Assembly: GCA_004154925.1 (NCBI GenBank) | Contig: QJNS01000303.1 | Span: forward strand, 1-64,000 | Origin: Monosporascus cannonballus | Lineage: Eukaryota > Ascomycota > Sordariomycetes > Xylariales | Direction of reading: 5' to 3' | Length of the DNA: 64,000 bases | Part shown: in pieces, positions 58,573 through 64,000 of the stretch | Layout of the letters: every line of letters begins with the position of its first letter | Numbering within the stretch: position 1 is the stretch's first letter | Position numbers and translations under genes: made by a program | Notes under the pieces: generated by a model | What the model was told of the DNA's origin: nothing | Seen by the model: the letters and a program-made list of their open reading frames with translations, nothing else | The model's database searches: none

Positions 58573-61500
58573 TTAACTTTATAACTGATATATTTTTACA
58601 AACAGAAACGTATAATTTCTAATAAACAGCCGGAACGATAATAATATTAATATAGCTTATAAAATAATTAATTTAAAATGGCGAATAAATTTATTTGTTA
58701 AATATAAAAAAAGTTAAAATGTTATTAAAATATTTAATAAATAAAATAATTATAAAATAATTAGTATTTATAAAGCAGAAATTAAAAGTTATTTTATCAG
58801 TATTTTTGGCCTTAATATCGATATCTAAATTATTTACGTTTATAGGTATTTTTTGCGAAAGAAATATAATATTTAAACGTGTGCGAAATTACAGCAGAAT
58901 ATCCGTAATATACTTAATAGTATAATTTGTAACTTTGTACCGGTCGATAAGTGAGATTTCGGTTATTAGGTTGGTTTTAACTTTATATAAAGGGATATTC
59001 GATAAAAATTCGTCATCTGCAAAAAGTTAGCCGTTATTCTAAACAGGTAATAAATATTAAAATTATATTAATATATAAAGTAATTAAAAAATAATTAGTT
59101 AGTAATAATAATAAATTATATAATATATTATAGTATTACATTTGTTAATTTTATGTAATTTAGGGCCGCTTTATAAAGGTAATAAATATTGTAATTTATT
59201 AATGTATATATTTTTATTTTTTTAAGCAAAATATCTTTGACGGATAGTTGTATAAAGATATATAATTACATTTTAACTCGGTTTTTTTGACAAAATAAGA
59301 ATAATACATTCTAATAATTGTAATATATTTTAGTAACGTATATTATTCGTATTTTTATTTTTAACGTAAGAAGTTTTATTAATACTATCGTTAATATCGT
59401 AATAATCGAAATTTTCGTTATTCGAATTAATGATATTATTGTTTGTAGCTACTTATTTAGCTTCGACCTATTAAGGATATTTTTTTGAGCGCAATTAATT
59501 TTAGTAATATAAAATTAAAATAATTGTGAAATAATATATATTATTAATTTTTTATTTGTTGCGAAACGATTTATGTTTACGATTTTATTTCTGCGAGGTT
59601 TGTACCAGGATTTTATGCCGTTTAATTTATAAATTTGCGTTTAATAATTTGTTTAAGGTTATGTCGAACTTTTTTAATGTTATACTGGGCTAGTAAAAGT
59701 TTTGTAAGGTGCTTACGGGCTTTTTTTGTATAAGGGTTCTAAGATAGTAATTCGTTGTCCTTACGACGTTTCCGTTTTGATACTATAGTTACGAACTGAC
59801 TGAAAAAAAATCGAGAAATAATTATTTCATAATTATTTTAAGCGGTATGTAATCGTATATAATAAAAACGAAACTTTGCATAATTTAATATAATTGCATT
59901 TAGCTTATAAAATTAAAAAAGTAAGTAAAAAGAACGTAGTAAAAAAGTTTGAAATAAATTGAAAAATTTAAAATGGGTACTTAATTTTTTTTAAATATAC
60001 ATAATAAAGAAAAGTGGAATTATTTTTATTTTCTATATAAATGGCGTATATATTTTTGATTAAAGTATAAAATAGTTGATACATTAAATATTTAGTAAAT
60101 TAACGAAAAAATAAAGACAAATATAGAATAATTAGGAAATACATTTAATATATTAAAAATATTACTTATATTATACATTTTTAAAGAAATAACTGAATAT
60201 ATATAATTAAATATATAAAATAATTAAGATTGTTTCTTAAAATATATAAAAATATTATATTAAAATAATAATAGGCTAAATTAATATATAAATGAAGAAT
60301 AATATTCTATAAATACGAAAATAAAAATCGAAAATAAATTTATGGATTTAAAATTAAAAAAAGTAAATAAATAATATTTTAATAGAAAATCGAAATTATA
60401 ATTAAATAAGAAAATATTTATAAATTTAATTTGTATTTAATCGTTTAACATTATTTTATTTATTTTTATTTCGTTTAAAACTTTTTAAATATAATAATTT
60501 CGTATTTTATTTATACTTTTTTTCGATTTCGTATATTTATACTTACGTTTTTTTCTGCGCCCTTTTTTGCGCTTTCTTTAGTATTCTCCTCCAGGTTTTG
60601 TTATTAAATTTATTACTGTTCGGCATGCTGAAACGATTTATTTGTTATTTTCCCTTTTTGCTGCGTTTAGCGGTAACGGTAACAGCGGCGGCGGGTGCCT
60701 TTCGGACGGTTTTCCTTTTTCGGTTTTAATACGATACATTATTTTCTGTTTTAAGTTGTACTTACAGCGTAAATATATTAATCCTGGTTATTTAAAAGTA
60801 TTAATTATCGAATAAATTATTTTTATACCTTTTTTTGGCTTATATATTATTATAGTTGGAATATAAATATTTCCATATGAATAAAAATATCGCAAAATAT
60901 GAATATCTTTTACTTAAAGCGTTTTCCGCCGATAATAAATTATATAGAAGTTGTTATTTTGAAATACAATAACTAAAAAAATATTTCGCAACTTTTTGTA
61001 ATACCTTTAAAGCACTTAATTAAATCCGTATAGACTTTTTGAATTCGTTTGCAAAAATATCGCGGATAATTCGTCGAAACAGTAATCGGCCGATAATTAA
61101 ATTCGTATTTTTTTGGGTATTTTCGGATTTTTCGTAACAGGCTACGTTAATAAAATGAATAAAATAATTATGAAATAATCCGGCGTTATATTTACGTTAA
61201 AGTTTAAATTTTTTATAACCAGTTTGTTTTAGAAGGTTTCGTCGGACGGGAACTTTTAGTTTTAATTGTATTATATTATCCTAAAACCTTTTAATATTTT
61301 TAGTTTTTAAACCAGCTGATATTTTAAGTTAATTAGGATATATAAAAAACAATAGTTTCCGTTAGGTAAGTTTATAATTAATGAATTGTGGAATCGGAGA
61401 GAGGTCGATAATATACTTATTAGCATTCTAGTTAATCTGATTTAGTTCGCTTTTCGTATTACTATAAGCGTACAAACGATAACTTAGGTTTGATAATTCC

Positions 61501-64000
61501 TAAACCATATTAATACGTTAACGTAACGCTTAAAAAGACGTACAAGAGTTTATTATACTGATTAAAATAAAGGTTATGTGGATAAATTTAGATATATAGA
61601 GTGCTGTTAAAAAATAAAAGAAAGAAATTTTAGTAAATTACGTACAAAATAAGAAATCTTTAAAAATAACGTATAATTAATAATAATACGTATTAATTTA
61701 TACGTATTTTCAGTTTTATTTGATTATTTCATTATTATTTTAATCTTTTTTTTACTCGGATTATTTCATTATTCTTTTTAATTTTATATTATAATTAATT
61801 TTCTTATTTTAAACTAATAATTATTATTTAAGGTTTTTTAAAATACCGTATTAATATTAAGAAAAAATTTTAATATCGATTTTCTTAATAAAAAAATACA
61901 TGAAACCTAGGAATACCTATTAGATCTTATCTTTAATAACGATAATTACAAAAGTAACGATTTAAAAAACAGTAAAGATAAAGATTTTAAAGTATATAAT
62001 AATAAATTTCGTTAATAACCTAGTTAGTAACCTAATTAAAAGCCTAATCGAAATGTTAATTAAGGTTATATTAGAAAATTTAGCGGATAATTTATTTATC
62101 GATTTACATGATAAAGATACCGCTATAGGATACCGGATATATTTGTATCGTCCCTATCCTTATTAAACGTATAGCGAAAAAATTAGGCGGATTTTTTTGT
62201 AATTAATAAAATCTATTTTCAGTACCGAGACCGATTTAAAGATAAATAAGTAAAATAATTCCGATAATAATTCTGGTTTATAAAATACGTTAACTTAGAA
62301 AATAAATATTAAGTCAAAAAAGCCTTATTTATATTTAATAAAATTATCTGTTTTTCGTAATATTACGATATATTTATACAGTTTTATAATCGGCATATTG
62401 GCAAGCCGAAATTTAAGTACCGATATTACGGTTATTATTTGGTCCATTTAAAGTTATTTCTAAATAACGGAATAAATTCGAAAAACAAATTACTTAGTTA
62501 TTAAATTTTGCAAAAAGAAAATATATTAATCGGAACAGATTATTCGTAATAGCTTATCCGATATAATTATGGTATATAATTATATATAAAATAATTATAA
62601 AATAATCGGTCGAAAGTTTATTAATATATTTTTAAAACTCGATAATCATTAATATATTTGATATTACTATAATTTTTTAAATTAAGTTCTTTGTATTATA
62701 ACATTTATTTATCAAAAGTTTATTAAATTAGCATTTTCGGGCGTTTATATTATAATATATCCCGAATTTCAAGCCATTAAGTATTAAAACATATTTGAAT
62801 TACGTAAACAAATATATCGATATTGTCGTTAAACAAGTAATTAATAACATTTTTACAAAGGCCTATATATTTATAAGTTACGATATATAAATAATACCTT
62901 ATTTTATATTTATATTTTAAGAGATTATTATTTATTAAATTAGACATAAATAACGAAAACGTTATTTTGTGGTCTATATTTAAATATATACAGATAAAAA
63001 ATTTAAATCGAATAGTAACAAATTATTATATCGGTTAAAACATCTTAGGCTGGTTAATCGATTTCGCGTTATTACTGTCGACAATAGGCCTGGCGTTTTC
63101 CAGGATTTTATGCGCAAATAGTTACGTAATAACTTGGGTAACCAGTTCGTATAGTCGAAAAAAATCCGTTATTTTGCTTATACGTTATACGTATTATATA
63201 GGGCTTTCTATAATATCTTTCTTATTTGCGGCATAAAGTCAATTATTAAGTTAAAGAATACGTTAAAGACTACAGCTAAAAAAAAGGTAAACCTTCCCAA
63301 ATGGGGAAATAACTCGAACCATTTACTTAAAAAAACTATAATCGAATTAATAAGTTTTTTAACATAATTATAAAATAATTCCGTAAGTTAATAGTATAAT
63401 TACGGTCCTTTATTATCTAAATTTATTTTAATATTAAGCGATAAATCTTTTTTTATAAAATCTAACAGGATATAATTAATAGCAAAATAATGCATAATAA
63501 ATAAATTTTTAAATAATTCGTAATATATAGTATTAATAAAATTCACTTACATACTTTTATTACGTATTAAAGAATTTTAGCTTATTTTCGAATGTTTTGT
63601 ACAGATTTACCTTATATTACGTAAGCATAATTACCAATTTCTTCTTAAAGATCGGTATTTTATACGTTATTTTATCGACATTTTCAAATGTTTTATTTAA
63701 ATAACGAATAATTTTAGCGTATTCGGCGAAAATTAATTTAGTTATATAATTAGTAACTATAAAAATATAAATAAATATTTTTAAAAATATTGATATTATA
63801 TTAAAATAAAATATTTTAATTTTTAATTTAATAAGTTATTTTTTTTTAAAAAAAAAAGGAAAAAATAACAAATTAAGCGAAACTTTCGACTGCAGATAAT
63901 ATAAATCGACCGTTTATATGGTTACGGCTTTTGCGGAAAGGTACGATATTTATGATTGGCAAAATTTATAAGTATACCGGTAGGCTTTTTAAACATAACC
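58573..64000. repeat. Unidentified RIP-degraded repeat DNA
   Basis: About 5.4 kb of AT-rich DNA with no intact frame. Scattered protein-like text occurs on both strands, for example a basic stretch 'KKARKHLTKLLLAQYNIKKVRHNLKQIIKR' read on the minus strand at about 59655-59745, and 'FQDFMRK' / 'NLGNQF' on the plus strand near 63100. Different coding directions suggest more than one element. A motif close to AAATAATTATRAAATAAT recurs about every 1-2 kb. I could not assign any family or element boundary. Confidence 0.6.

Larger units (their letters stand above)
52000..64000. repeat. RIP-degraded AT-rich block
   Basis: From about 52.0 kb to the window end the DNA is dominated by A and T and by TpA-containing words, and CpA/TpG are scarce, yet CpG is common (TAACGTTA, CCG and CGAA words recur throughout). 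This is the expected product of repeat-induced point mutation, which changes CpA to TpA and spares CpG. Apart from the chromovirus LTRs and its last few hundred bases, which stay GC-richer, no gene or intact frame longer than about 60 codons is present. The block contains a complete gypsy element and at least one other, unidentified repeat. Confidence 0.9.

Noticed and set aside
52000..64000. Possible mitochondrial or other organelle DNA because of the AT content
   Set aside because: Retained CpG, gypsy LTRs, the target duplication and RT/integrase text show nuclear RIP-degraded transposon DNA.

Overview
The window is nuclear DNA of a filamentous ascomycete (Pezizomycotina, most likely Sordariomycetes). 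Genes carry many short introns (about 40-110 nt) with fungal branch points such as CTAAC and CTGAC. The gene families are typical of such fungi: a Zn2Cys6 regulator, a CFEM/Pth11-type receptor, HET-domain proteins, a Clr5-ankyrin protein, DUF3435 and a chromodomain Ty3/gypsy element. The last 12 kb shows repeat-induced point mutation (RIP). The species cannot be named from sequence alone.

From 1 to 20.2 kb lie conserved genes separated by long gene-free stretches: a CHORD/CS co-chaperone (-) and a small glutaredoxin-like protein (+) sharing a 743 bp divergent promoter; an HpcH/HpaI-type aldolase (-) whose first intron seems to lack an AG acceptor; a Zn2Cys6 regulator (-); a dynamin-like GTPase (+) with a GC-AG intron; the ribosome-assembly factor RPF2 (+); and a seven-exon CFEM/Pth11 receptor-like protein (+).

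From 20.6 to 34.3 kb is an accessory, self/non-self flavoured block: a decayed DUF3435 tyrosine recombinase (the family of Starship 'captains'), an intact HET-domain gene, a Clr5 plus ankyrin-repeat gene, and a small secreted cysteine-containing protein. From 34.3 to 51.5 kb, gene-poor DNA surrounds a DUF1765 protein (-), a broken second HET gene (+) and a full-length ABCB multidrug-type transporter (-).

From about 52.0 kb to the end the DNA becomes extremely AT-rich but keeps CpG, as expected from CpA-directed RIP. It contains a complete but dead chromovirus (53002-58567) with two LTRs of about 190 bp, an AAAGA target duplication, and RT, integrase and chromodomain remnants. The RT catalytic Asp-Asp pair now reads Asn-Asn. 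The element sits inside other RIP-degraded repeat DNA that I could not identify. No tRNA, rRNA or CRISPR array was found. Exon coordinates were worked out by hand from reading frames, splice signals and family knowledge.
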